A stretch of 64,000 nt of DNA. Origin: Dipteronia dyeriana (Eukaryota > Streptophyta > Magnoliopsida > Sapindales > Sapindaceae). Shown piece after piece: positions 23,663 through 35,349 of the stretch. Within the stretch, counting starts at the first letter, position 1, and every line of letters starts with the position of its first letter. The notes under the pieces were generated by a model, which made no database searches, had not been told where the DNA came from, and was given only the letters and a program-made list of their open reading frames with translations. Made by a program: the position numbers and the translations under genes. The stretch is taken from NCBI GenBank assembly GCA_032871835.1, contig CM065297.1:61305253-61369252 (forward strand). Reading direction: 5' to 3'.

Positions 23663-23995
23663 GATGGGTTATTCAATTCAGCATGGCCATAAGCAAACAA
23701 TTAAATTAAGGAAAGATCCTGGTTGTACACAAGGATTTGGTTATAGTTAAGTCATTTAGCTTGATGCAACGAAGCGTACATAGTTCAAGTTAATGAATGA
23801 CTCTAGCCATTTGTAGATTGCTCGATTGGAGGTTGATTATTCAACTCAATGCTACAATAAGCATATAGTTTAAGTTATCAAGTGATCCCGATCATACAAA
23901 AAAGTAATTGGCTCGTGCTAAATCATTTGGCTTAATGCAATAACAACAAAGCAGAGAAGAAAGAATAGTAATACTTATTATTAATACAATAGTTG
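23663..23995. repeat. Unassigned AT-rich segment with imperfect ~168-bp duplication
   Basis: No coding signal. TTATTCAATTCAGC at 23668 and TTATTCAACTCAATG at 23836 start two diverged copies that also share TAAGTCATTTAGCTTGATGCAA and TAAATCATTTGGCTTAATGCAA. Its origin is unclear. Confidence 0.6.
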
Positions 23996-25065
23996 CTCGA
24001 GGTGAGAAGTTTCGGTTAACACCCTCGAGACCACTACCACAGAGGTTGTGGCCAGGGGTTAGTACTTTTGGTACCTGGATTGCTCGAACAAAGGTGGATG
24101 TTTAAATATGAATACAATAGGAAAGGGAATATAATATTTTATTATAAATCATGTATGTCGTACAAAAATCTCTCAAATACTCTCAATGTCACTGGTATAG
24201 TAGGGTGGCAACCTCGCGCCTGTAGAATAGTAGAATATCATAGCAACCGTGTTCTCATTACGGAACTTAGGCCAGGACTCCTTTTCTTGTGTATCCTTTC
24301 TCTCCTTTTTTTCCATCTCTGTTGGGCATATTTATACAAGGTCCAAAGAGGTTGAACTTGTGAATCTCTCACCATGATTCTTTGAATCCATTCCCTCCTT
24401 ATCGGGCGGGCATATTTGATTTGAAAATCATTGACTTCAAATTAATAACAGATTCGAGAATATCTTAGGGGGAGATAAGTTTGTTTTCTCTTTGGACTCA
24501 ATCACTTGCCCAACACGTACATAGTGTTTCAATGTTCATCGGAGTGTAAATATGATCTTATGTGTATTCATGATGTGATTCTTCTTGGAGGTCGTCGAGT
24601 ATGGTGTTCGTTGTTTCATTGGGCGAGGTAGATAGTGTTCTGGTCTTGGTACTAGGAGTTTGATATGATATTTCCAGGTCCCTTGGAGCTTGGGATGACC
24701 CCGTGGACACCCTTAGGTAGTAACAGGGCTTTGACGAGCTTCCTGCTACCTGTCCAGATAGGTATGAATCTTCCTTTGGTGAGATGGAGCAATTCTATAG
24801 TGCGAGCCCGATGCTTAATGGGAGTGCGAGCCCGATGCTTAATGGGTCTCCCTTGGAGAGGATGGTGGACTTCTGGGGAGGTTACGAGGTGATCTCGACT
24901 TAGGGGAGCGTGGTTTGACATGCACCAGACTTTCCCTTGATTCTTGATTCGGTGTAAGGAGCTCGGTTTGATTTTGTCGGGATTCACTTTGGGTAGTTCC
25001 TGAGCTAGGTGATCTTTTTTTTGCTTCTGAGGGGTGGCTTCGTAACTCAACCCCAGAACCCTAGG
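23996..25065 (-). repeat. Tat LTR fragment, inverted
   Basis: The minus strand matches Tat LTR A from about its position 80 to ~13 bp before its end (for example GGTTCTGGGGTTGAG near 25055 and GGTAGTGGTCTCGAGGGTG near 24030). Both termini are missing. It abuts LTR C head to head, with no internal sequence attached. Confidence 0.8.
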
Positions 25066-25666
25066 AGCTCGATTTGATTTTTTCCACTCTCTTAACCAGA
25101 ATCAAGCCCGAGTTCACAAGTCATTGAACCCCGGGTTCTAAGGGAAAGCCATAAAACTGTCCCGCAGAAGCGAGGAAAGGTCATCGAGCTTCAGAACCAT
25201 TCAGGATGGGTCCTGACATGACCACTTAAGCTCTTTATGCCAACACTGGAATCTATGCTTCCCGAGATCGAAATTACTTGGTAACCTACCCAGAAGCCTG
25301 CCAACCTCTCCAGAGGCCCGTTATCCTATCTAGACATAAAAAGAGGCCTTTAAAGATATCAGGTTCATGCTTTAGCTACATTCTAATTAGCTAAGGAAGA
25401 CTCAAACCAATCTGGATGAGAAAAAGGTAGCTCTCATAATCCATGCAACCCCCAATAAGTGTCCACAAGGCCGTCTCAAGCTCTAAAGGACCAGGAAAGG
25501 TCAGACCAAGCTTTTGGGACCAGAACTAAGGCATGGGTCTACCTCGATCTACGAAATAACTAACAGCTAACTCGACGACCACCATGAAGAATCATGACAT
25601 GAATACACACAAGATCATATCTATATTCCAACGAATATTAAAACTATGCGTACGTTTAAGACAAGA
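25066..25666 (+). repeat. 5' LTR of Tat element C, piece 1 of 3
   Basis: Matches LTR A from about 30 bp after its start up to the word around GTACGTTTAAGACAAG, where LARD-1 is inserted. Pieces 1-3 together give about 1.14 kb, the length of LTR A. Confidence 0.83.
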
Positions 25667-28035
25667 TGTTAACATAAAATTTGTTAAGGATGAGTAATCC
25701 CTATTAACACCCCCGAGACCACCACCATGGAGGTGGTGGCCGGGGTTGGTACCTTTGGTAACTTGGTGATCTTGTATGAATATGAAGGAGGATGAAACAA
25801 TAGGTAGGAGACAAGCCATCCCGCCTATCAAGCTTCGTGCTTATGAAGTAGATCTGGGGAGCTCGAGGTTCCCTTGCTGGTGCGAAGGGGGTGATCCTGA
25901 TCTTGTTCCTCTGTAGGGATCAAATCCCATCCTGGTACCCAAAGCCTAGGTTCTGGAGCACGATTGCTTCCTGTAATACCCCGACCTCGATAGCAAGTAA
26001 GAAATGGGGCTTATCTAGCTCTACTGTCGGAGAGCTTGATTTCTTCCATAGAGAGGATACGGGAGAGCTCATCGACTCCCTTCGAACTGGTCAGGGCGGT
26101 TTCTCTTCATCTTGATGCGTGACTTGGGTTTGTAGATGAGAAGATATGGGCGTTAGGTCCAGCAAGGAAGGAATCTAGATTCGGCTCCTTAGGTCTTCGT
26201 TGTTGTTTCTCGATCTCATGTAAGAAAGGTTAGAGAGCTATGACCAATGGGGTCGGTACCTAGCCCGTATACACACATGCGTAATACAATAGATTATAGG
26301 AAAAACACAAGTCTTATGTAGATGACGGTGGACTGACCAAGGTGGGGAAACGAATCACGAGTGATCACATGCTGAAAAACCTCTAGGCAGTATCCAGTGG
26401 AAGGAGGAATACCCTTCCTTGTATATATATATCATGCAATGCTCCGAGGAGGTTACAAAGATGTCAAAGTAGTACAATGTATATGCCCCGGGGAGCTTAC
26501 AACAATGAGTGTTTACCGATACCGGTATTTTCCTAGTCAGGGTACACATACAATAATGATTGAGAGAACTTTAAACGAAGCATGTGTCTTCTCAGGTCTC
26601 AGATGACCTCGAATGTTGAATATCTATTCTGTCTTCGAGTATGTATCTTAGTGTCTTCTATCTTCGATTGGAGACCCCTCACTATGCCTTTATAAGCATA
26701 TTTATACATGGTGACTACCTTGGCGTGCAAGTCCAGGACTCTTCAATTAGTCTTTGTTTCCTTATCGAATACGATTCTTCCTTTAATGTAGTTGATCGGC
26801 TTGTAGCTATTACCTTGGAGAAGATATGATTGTTTCCTCTTCGGACTCTTCCTTCCTAGATAGGTGGGATTTTCTGTTAAAGTGTACCCCCAATTATCGG
26901 TTGTGGAGGATATCTTGGAGGAAAATGTATTTGTTTCTTCTTTGGACTCTTTCACTAATGATGGCCATTAAAGAGTTGAATATTCTCTTATTAATGGTGT
27001 TGATCATGTCATTAATTAGGTTGACTGCCTCTATTAATATAGTTGACCTCGTTAATAGGGTTGACTACCTCTATTAATATGATTGACCTCATTAAATAGG
27101 GCTGACTACCTCTATTAATACGATAGACCTCATTAAATAGGGCTGACTACCTCTATTAATACGATAGACCTCATTAATGGTTATCATGAAAGTTAACCCT
27201 CTCTCTTGGAGGAGAACTCTGGGTCAATATTCTGGTGGCGCGGTACCTTACAGATATTAGTCTTCCTACCTTACGGAGGAGGCGTACCCCGGATGGATCT
27301 CAAAGCTGGTATCCCTGTACTTGGTTATCGATCTGAGGGTGAGATACCTTAAGGTACCAATCTGGTTGTATGGAGCTTGATTCGACATTAGAAGGCTTTC
27401 GGTGGAGCTCGATTTAACAGCGCTGGAATCCGACAGGGTAGCGAAGCTTGGCTGGTTAGTCCTGGTATGGTGTTCGCCATAAACAGGTGACCTTGTCTTG
27501 CTTCTGGAAGGGTGGAGAGGTACGCTCGAGTACTGCTCTTGCTACTTGATTTAACCATGCCAGGATCTACAGAGGATCTTGGTGCTTTTGGTGATGTTGA
27601 GGCTTTACGGGCTTCTTCCTTTAATGCTCGGACAGGTCGAGATTATACCTCTACGAGGTAGGAAGGCCTTTGCAAGACAAGTTCGGCACCTTGAAGGTCT
27701 TCTAGTGAAAGTAGAGATAGTAGCAAGCTCTAAGAGAGTGTCACGAGATACCTTGATGTCGGGAGACCCAGGTCCTTTCACGTCGACCTAGCTTCGGGCT
27801 TTTGTCCTAGTATAAGAAGCTTAACGCGGTCTTGTCATGCTTTATTTGTAAGCATGGAGATGTGCGAGGTACTCAGATGGTATGGGCGGCCTCGCTTTGC
27901 TCCTCTAGGATTGTGTGGTAGCTCGACCTCGGGGACGTTGATACCCCATCATATAAGCCTGAATTTGGACCTTTGTAGGAAGGCTGGGAAGTGGAAAATT
28001 CTTCTTTGGTCCCTAGCCAAATTTTGCTATTAACA
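25667..28035 (-). repeat. 3' LTR of LARD-1 (2369 bp)
   Basis: Starts TGTTAACATAAAATTTG on the plus strand and ends TTTTGCTATTAACA. Pairs with 35350-37612. About twice the length of the autonomous Tat LTR, but homologous at both ends. The minus-strand TATA-like TATAAATA lies near 26698-26707, in a context matching the other LTRs. Confidence 0.9.
27021..27182. repeat. ~41-bp minisatellite with W-box motifs in LARD-1 LTR
   Basis: Four units starting at 27021, 27061, 27102 and 27143. The first two each contain TTGACT and TTGACC, the core of WRKY-factor sites; in the last two the cores have decayed to CTGACT and TAGACC. In element orientation it is ~320-480 bp upstream of the TATA-like motif, a position suited to an enhancer. 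The paired LTR has a related array at 36676-36784. Confidence 0.8.
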
Positions 28036-28055
28036 GAAGTCCCTTCTGACTTGAA
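28036..28055 (-). other. LARD-1 polypurine tract
   Basis: The minus strand reads TTCAAGTCAGAAGGGACTTC against the LTR start, one base different from element A. Confidence 0.8.
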
Positions 28056-28559
28056 CATCGTTAAGTATTTAGGATTGGAGTCTGAATCTTGTACTATAAG
28101 AAGAATTTTGCTTGTCGCTTCTTACTTTTAACCAGAATCGCTCATAGTGCTTGACTTAGCAAACCAGGGTACTAGTCATTCCTGTTTTAAGAGCCTTGGT
28201 ACATTTGGTGAAGAAGATTCTGGTAGGCAACTAAGGCCACTTTCTTACCAGGTCTTTATACAAAGGCGAAATATAGGTGCATTCGGTGTAAATATAAAAT
28301 AAATGAGCGATGGCGGACCATTGAAGGGATATTCCCTTTGTTGAATTTCCGGCACTCTAGTCACTGTAAAGTTGGTAAAAGTGAAAGGTCACAAACCTTA
28401 TTGCTCAATCATGTCGGATGAAGCTCTAGTGGCTAATCTGAGAGCCTGAAATTTCTGTTCCCAGAATTGGTAGGTAACTATGCCACCCAGACCTTTCCTG
28501 ACGGGGTTGTCCCGGCCATGGCAATAGGATGACCTTTTGGTTGTTAAAGTCTCGTGATC
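28056..28559. other. LARD-1 spacer before repeat array
   Basis: About 500 bp with no ORF of note. It includes GGATTGGAGTCTGAATC and TTTTGCTTGTCGCTTCTTAC, the latter found again at the palindrome centre (47284). Confidence 0.6.
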
Positions 28560-30300
28560 TAGTAGGTAACTATGCTCTTACGCTTAGATTCTTCTTGGGA
28601 GAGATCACACGACCAAGGCATTCGGAACGCTAGCTACCCTGGTCTTGGGATCCAGATGGCAACAATGCACTTATACTTAGATCCCTCTTGGGCATGGTAG
28701 CCCAACAAAAGCATCAGGAGTGTTATCTAGCTATTTCCTAGTCTCGAGGCGATCATTGTCGAAATACCATGGTGTTCCTCTTGGAGGGATCGATCCGTTC
28801 CAAGGCATCAGGAGGACTATTTAGCTATATCCTGGTCTCGAGATCTGGATGACAACAATGCTTTTACACTCAGACCCTTCTTGGGAGTCTTAGACCGACC
28901 AAGGCATCAAGAGCGCTATCTAGCTATTTCCTGGTCTCGAGATCTGGATGGTAACTATGCTCTTACACTCAGATTCTTCTTGGGGGTCGTAGCCCGACCA
29001 AGGCATCATGAGCGCTATCTAGCTATATCGTGGTATTTTGATATGGATGGTAACTAAGCTCTTACACTCATACCCTTCTTGGGGGTCATAGCTCGACCAA
29101 GGCATCAAGAGCGCTATATAGCTATATCCTGGTATTTTGATCCAGATGGCAACTATGCTCTTACACTCAGACCCTTCTTGTAGGTCATAGCCCAGACAAG
29201 GCATCAGAAGCGCTATCTAACTATATCCTGGTATTTTGATCTGGATGGCAACTATGCTTTTACAATCGGTTCCTTCTTGTGGGTCGTAGCCCGACCAAGG
29301 CATCAGAAGCGTTATCTAGCTATATCCTGGTATTTTGATCCGGATGGCAACTTTGCTCTTACAATCAGATCCTTCTTGGGGGGTCATAGCCCGACCAAGG
29401 CATCAGAAGCGTTATCTAGCTATATCTTGATATTTTGATCTGGACGGCAACTATGCTCTTACACTCAGACTCTTCTTGTGGGTCGTAGCATGACCAAGGC
29501 ATCAGGAGCGCTATCTAGCTATATCCTGGTATTTTGATCCAGATGGCAACTATGCATTTACAATCGGATCCTTCTTGTGGGTCGTAGCCCGACCAAGGCA
29601 TCAGGAGCGCTATCTAGCTATATCCTGGTATTTTGATCCAGATGGCAACTATGCTCTTCCAATTATATCCTTCTTGGGGGTCGTAGCCCGACTAAGGCAT
29701 AAAGAGCGCTATCTAGCTATATCTTGGAATTGTGATCTGGATGGCAACTATGCTCTTACACTCAGACCCTTCTTGCGGGTCGTAGCCCAACCGAGGCATC
29801 AAGAGCGCTATCTAGCTATATCCTGGTATTTTAATCCGGATGGCAACCATGCTCTTACAATCGGATCCTTATTGTGGGTTATAGCCCGACCAAGGCGTCA
29901 GGAGTGTTATCTAGCTATATCCTGGTATTTTGATCCAGATGGCAACTATGCTCTTACAATCGGATCTTTCTTGTGGGTCGTAGCCCAACCAAGGCATCAT
30001 GAGCGCTATCTAGCTATATCCTAGTATTTTGATCCGGATGGCAGGTATACTCTTACAATCGGATCCTTCTTATGGGTCGTAGCCCGACCAAGGCATCAAG
30101 AGCGCTATCTAGCTATATCCTGGTATTTTGATCCGGATGGCAGGTATGTTTTTATAATCGGATCCTTTTTGGGGGTTGTAGCTTGACCAAGGCATTAAGA
30201 GCGCTATCTAGCTATGTCCTGGTATTTTGATTCAGATGGCAACTATGGTCTTACACTCAGATCTTTTTTAAGGGAGGTCACCGGACCAAGGCATCAGGGT
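28560..30300 (+). repeat. 99-bp tandem repeat array, ~17 copies
   Basis: CTAGCTAT recurs at 29316, 29416, 29515, 29614 and 29713, a period of 99 bp. The unit is the reverse complement of the 97-bp unit of element A, as expected from the minus orientation. Since 99 is a multiple of three, one frame stays open over 29575-30024 and reads a 33-residue repeat (RPRHQERYLAISW ... DPDGNYAL). Outer units are degenerate, and further decayed copies reach about 30430. Confidence 0.95.
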
Positions 30301-30472
30301 GATGAGGGGGCTTCCCCGATCAATCTCTGGTCTCGAGATCTTGATGATAACTATGCTCTTATACTCATACTATTCTTGGTGGCGGGTAGTGCCCGGCCAA
30401 GGCATCAGAGGTAGTGAGGGGGCTTCCCCGACCAGTATCTGGTCATGAGGAGATCACTGTCGAAATACTATG

Positions 30473-30670
30473 GCGATCCTCCTGGAGGGATTAATCAAGT
30501 CCACGACATTAGGAGGGCTATCTATCTCTCCTAGTCAAGATGATCCTCCTTGAGGGATTCGATCCGGTCCATGGCATCAAGAGTGCGGTGTAGCTCTCCA
30601 GGTAATGGTGATCCTCCTGGAAGGATTTGATTCTGTCTAGGGCATCGGGAGTGCAGTGTAGCTCTCCTGG
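30473..30670 (+). repeat. ~67-bp tandem repeat, 3 copies
   Basis: GATCCTCCTGGAGGGATT begins copies at 30473, 30541 and 30608, each followed by GGCATC and AGCTCTCC words. Fewer copies occur at about 44560-44640 (inverted) and 48290-48385. Confidence 0.85.
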
Positions 30671-31189
30671 TGATATTGATCACATGAGATCTATTACGGA
30701 TACCGAAGTCGAAAGAGATGCAAACTCATGGTGAGCTTATACAAAGTTTTATCAATGCATGGTGGTATCGGTTGATAACCTGTCTCGCTCTAGGAGTTTT
30801 TTAACGAGTAGAATCTCTTGAGATGATCTGAATTATGAGTGTATATAGTAGAAATGGCTCTCCACAAAAGACGTTTTTTATTGCGAAATAGGGGAATTTG
30901 TCTCACGCTAGGGTCATCGCCCCTCTCACGGGAGTACTGAGAAAATATTGAGCTTCTAGTCCCCAAGTGATGTAACCGGTTTGGAAGTCGTTTGGGGTAG
31001 ATGAGAGTCTTCAACAATCGTAATGGAGCTTGAGACCCCACTTTGAACGAATCAGGACCTTTGGGTGCTCCTTGAACGGATCGAGACCTTGATGGCTCAC
31101 TAGGGCAATGGAAGGCCCAGTACAAATGGAGAGGAGCCATCGGTATGATAATCTTCAAGAGCAAGCTGGTGTTTGCTTAGGTCGAGCTC
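30671..31189. other. LARD-1 non-coding segment
   Basis: No recognised protein; a 124-residue minus ORF (30790-31164) has no family features. The right part holds a decayed higher-order subunit with inverted arms GATGGCTC (31091-31098) and GAGCCATC (31134-31141). Confidence 0.6.
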
Positions 31190-31447
31190 GTGCAAGCCAA
31201 GGAGGATGGTTACTTCTTCACAACCTTCCATGTAGAGCTGGCTTTACTTCCCCCCTTTGACTTAAGTGTCATTGATGGACGAAAAAGGGAGAGGATTAAG
31301 AAGAAAGCTGCTGAGATGGTTGTGCATGTTCCCATCATAGTTGGCAAGTCTTGGGTTGCTGAAGCAGACCTGAGCTCGAAATTCCATGGTGCAGTAGATG
31401 ATCAATCCAAAGAGGGAGCTTCTCCCCTAAATAAAGACCACAGCTGA
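31190..31447 (+). pseudogene. aORF remnant in LARD-1 (antisense to element)
   Basis: Reads KEDGYFFTTFHVELALLPPF then DLSVIDGRKRERIKKKAAEM. Element C's aORF has a similar stretch near its C-terminus (FSDGHFNASFQV, LPLPFDLSIIAGRDKEE, at about 62260-62390), and the left arm of LARD-2 has a third copy (43814-44068). All three run against their element. This is the only protein-like sequence left inside LARD-1. The N-terminal domains are gone, so it is a relic or a very reduced ORF. Confidence 0.7.
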
Positions 31448-32419
31448 GGTGGTTGTTTATATGACAGGAGAGCCCCGATTTATCCAGAAGTAGATGTTTC
31501 GGATGGAGAAAACTACTCTCTTAGATGACGTCAAACCAAAAGGAGGAAGAGCTGATCACGGTCGATGAAACTAACCTGGGATGTGGATCGGAACCATGGT
31601 AGCTCGCTAAGGCAATGAATGGCTCAATACAAATGGAGTGGAGCTACCGATCTGGTACTAGATTCAAGGAGGCTCCAAGACTTGCAGTGGTACTGTTGTT
31701 GCTCATAAGGCATATTCAAGCACGTAAGAGGCCTTACTGAATATGGGAAGCCTCCGGGCTTATCTCGAATAAACTAGGATTTCGGTGGCTTGCTAGGGCT
31801 CTGAATGACCAGGTATGAATGGAGTTGAGCTACCGATCTGATGCTATTTAGTAGCAGGTTGTTGCTGCTAAAGTCGAGCTTGAGTAGACCAATGAGGAAA
31901 TGATCAAGATAACGAGGGGAGTGCTTGTCTTGATCAAAACCATGACCAGAGCTAAGATAATCATAACTAAGATGCAGGTCGACATAAAGTAGATGCAATG
32001 TGCATATGATATAGAGAGACTCGAATCCGTGCTACATGCCGTGTAAGAACCGCTCTAAAGGAGATCATGGAGAGAGCTGAGAGTTTATTGGATCCAATCT
32101 CACTGAAGCCGGTCCATCTCGAGCCACAAGGTTCACTGATGATGAGGAGGACATGTTGTCCATCTCTACATTCATGGCAGGCCATACTAGGGTAGAAACT
32201 ATCTTAAAGTCCCCAAGGTAGGAGAGGCAAGAGAGGTATAAGAGATCTCGATTGATCCAACTGAGGAGATGGAGGTCAAGGCTAATTGAAGTTGATCCAA
32301 ACAAGGTGGTGGAAGTTGGCTCCGAAGTAGCAGTGTTAAGGATGATGACCCCGTCATTCAGCCAAGCAATGATACTAAGGAGGAAGAAACTACTACTGTT
32401 GAGGAGACTAACCAGGAGG
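31448..32419. other. LARD-1 decayed region with isolated repeat subunits
   Basis: No gene recognised. Single diverged higher-order subunits are seen, such as GGTAGCTC (31598-31605) pairing with GAGCTACC (31641-31648), and GGTGGCTT at about 31784. Confidence 0.6.
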
Positions 32420-34760
32420 TAGATCGGGACCAAGGTAGCTTGCTAGGGCGATGAATGGCCCTATACAAGTGGAGAGGAGGCACCGACCTAGTAACTGTCT
32501 AGAGACATGCTGGAGATCCTAGAAGTTTCCCGCGACTGAGAGAAAGCTTTGGACCCCTCCGAAATTAGTAGGAACCATGGTGACTCACTTAAGCATTGGA
32601 CGGCCCAATATAAATAGAGACGGGCAACTAGTCTGGTACCGGTCCAGAGGCATGCTTGGGATCCAAGGAGCCCCTAGCAACTGAGTGAAGGATCTAGACC
32701 ACGTAAAATGTGAGAACCCTCAAGGCTGTCCTCGATCAGATCGGGCTTCGGTGGCTTGCTAGGACGGTGAATGGCTCGGTAAACATGGAGCGAAGCTACC
32801 AGTCTGGTACTGGTCCTGGTCCAGAAGCATGCTTAGGATCCTAGAAGTCCCCAACAACTGGGAGAAAGCTCTGGACCCTCCTAGAAGGAACTAAGAATTT
32901 AGTGGCTCACTTGGGCACTGACCGGCTTGGTGTAAGAAGTGATGAGCCACTTGGCCTTACAGTGAGGCTGCTATTCCAGAGGTTTGCTTAGGCATGTAGG
33001 AGGCCTTACCAAGAGTGGGAAACCTTAGGGCTCTCCTCTATCAGGTTGGGCTTCAGTGGCTTGCTAGGGTGATGAATGACCCGGTATATATAGAGCAAAG
33101 CCACCGGTCTTGTAGCGGTGCTACTGCTGTAGAAGCTTACTTAGGCACGTAGGATGCCTTACCAAATGTGGGAAGCTTTTGAGAACTCCTCCATCGAATC
33201 AAGCTTCGGTGGCTTGCTAGGGCGGTGAATGGCCCCGTAAACATGGAGCGAAGCCACCGGTCTGGTACTGGTCCAGAAGCATGCTTGGGATCCTACAAGT
33301 CCCCAGCAACTGGGAGAAAGCTCTGGACCCTCTAAGAATGAACCAAGAATTTAGTGGCTCACTTGGGCGTTGACCGGCCCGGTGCAAGAAGTGAGGAGCC
33401 ACATGGCCTTACAGTGAGACTGTTATTTTAGAGGTATGCTTAGGCATGTAGGAGGCCTTACAAAGAGTGGGAAACCTCAGGGCTCTCCTCGATCAGATCG
33501 GGTTTCGGTGGCTTGCTTGGGCGATGAAGGACCCGGTATATATAGAGCAAAGCCACCGGTCTTGTAGCGGTGATACTGCTCTAAAAGCTTACTTAGGCAC
33601 GTAGGAGGCCTTACCAAATGGGGAAAGCTTTTGAGAACTGCTTCATCTAATCGAGCTTCGGTGGCTTGCTAGGGTGGTGAATGGCCCAGTAAACATAGAG
33701 CAAAGCCACCGGTCTGGTACTGGTCCAGAAGCTTGCTTGGGATCCTAGAAGTCCCCAACAACTGAGAGAAAGCTCTAGACCCTTCTGGAATGAACAAGGA
33801 ATTTAGTGGCTTACTTGAGCGTTGATCGGCCTGGTGTAAAACGTGTGGAGCCACTTGGCCTTCCAATGAGGCTGCTACTCCAGAGGTTTGCTTAGGCATG
33901 TAAGAGGCCAAACCAAGAGTGGGAAACCTCTAGGCTCTCCTCTATCAGATCGGCTTTGGTGGCTTGCTAGGGTGCTGAATGACCCGGTATATATAGAGCA
34001 AAACCACCGGTCTTGTAGTGGTGCTACTGCTCTAGAAGCTTGCTTAGGCATGTAGGAGGCCTTACCAAATATGGGAAGCTTTTGAGAACTCCTCGATCGG
34101 ATCGAGCTTCGGTGGCTTGCTATAACGGTGAATGGCCCGATAAACATGAAGCGAAGCCACTGGTCTGGTATTGGTCCAGAAGCATGCTTGAGATCCTAGA
34201 GGTTCCCAGCAACTTCGAAAAAGTTCTGGACCCTCCTGGAATGAACCAAGAATTTAGTGGCTCATTTGGGCGTTGACCGCCCTGGTGTAAAACGTGAGGA
34301 GCCACTTGGCCTTCCAATGAGGCTGCTACTCCAGAGGTTTGCTTAGGCATGTAAGAGGCCTTACCAAGAGTGGGAAAACTCTAGGCTCTCCTCGATCAGA
34401 TTAGGCTTCTGCGGCTTGCTAGGGCGGTGAATGACCTGGTACATATAGAGCAAAGCCATCGGTCTTGTAGCGGTGCTACTGCTCTAGAAGCTAGCTTAGG
34501 CATGTAGGAGGCCTTACCAAATGTGGGAAGCTTCTGAGAACTCCTCGATCAGATCGGGCTTGGTGGCTTGCTAAGGAGGTGAATGGCCCGGTAAAAATGG
34601 AGCTAATCCACCGGTCTAGTACTGGTCCTGAAGCATGCTTGATATCCTAAAAGTCCCCAGCAACTGAGAGAAAGCTCTGAACCCTCATGGAGTGAGCCGT
34701 GAGTTCAGTGGCTCACTTGGGCGTTGACTGGCCATGTGCACGAGGCGTAGAACCACTAAT
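32420..34760 (+). repeat. 451-bp higher-order repeat of three ~150-bp subunits
   Basis: Subunit type A (GGTGGCTTGCTAGGGCGGTG) starts at 32750, 33208, 33660, 34111 and 34562, spacings 458, 452, 451 and 451. Type B (AGTGGCTCACTTGGGCG) follows ~146 bp later and type C (with CGGTATATATAGAGC) ~153 bp after that. Each subunit has two inverted repeats of about 51 nt, for example GGTGGCTT 33208-33215 with AAGCCACC 33251-33258, and AGAGGTTT 33882-33889 with AAACCTCT 33924-33931. It occupies the place of gag-pol in the element. Confidence 0.93.
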
Positions 34761-35325
34761 TTTCTATTGGTCGTGCTACTCTAGAAGCTACACAAATGAG
34801 TAGGCTTCTTAGATTCATGAGTTGACCTGCTACCGCTACCTAAGAGCTTCTAAAGGGTGGATACGGTGACATGAAGGGTCCTATATAACCAGGTCCAAGT
34901 CCCACGGATCTACTGGATAAGAGGTCTACCGGTGGCAGAGCAAATCTTCTGTAAAGAAACAGGAGAGGTGCAGTTCTACTATATAGGAGCTCTCGATGTT
35001 TCAGAATGGTTCAGCTCTATAGGAGATCTTCAAGCGGGGAGCTACTGTATTGGAGCTCCACGATTATCTGAGCAGGTTCACTTCATAGGAGTAGCATAAT
35101 GAACTGGTTCCACTAGGAATCCCACGTACCATATTTGCTCCATAATGAACGAAACTCGTTAAATGATAAAATGAGCACCACATGTAATGCATAGGCGATA
35201 TAGACAAGTATGGAGAAAAGACATCGTATAAAGTAAATGATATTCCATGAATAATGAATCCGTTACCTCGATAGTATAATGATACTCATGTAGAAACATA
35301 GAGGCTTTCAAAAGGGGTGTGGAAA
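34761..35325 (-). other. LARD-1 leader
   Basis: Sequence between primer site and repeats, no ORF. Strongly similar to 39901-40440 and to 50541-51088 in LARD-2, so it is the best conserved internal part and may hold packaging signals. Confidence 0.65.
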
Positions 35326-35349
35326 CTTCCCACAGATGACGCCAGAAAG
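35326..35349 (-). other. LARD-1 primer binding site
   Basis: The minus strand begins CTTTCTGGCGTCATCTGTGG next to the LTR end. It matches the sites at 39877-39900, 51089-51112 (minus) and 53785-53808. The TGGCGCCGTC-like core is usual for Tat elements; the priming tRNA was not determined. Confidence 0.72.

Noticed and set aside
24652..25050. 132-residue minus-strand protein
   Set aside because: Lies entirely in the U3 of a Tat LTR fragment and contains a small internal duplication; no homologous frame in the other LTRs.
28560..30300. CRISPR-like array
   Set aside because: Units are contiguous 99-bp tandem copies without unique spacers, in a plant retroelement context.
30790..31164. 124-residue minus-strand protein
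   Set aside because: No family motif, composition like random DNA, overlaps repeat remnants.
33060..33080. TATATATAG motifs in subunit C as promoters every 451 bp
   Set aside because: Part of the loop of stem 1, not kept in all copies (others read ACATATAG), and no supporting promoter context.
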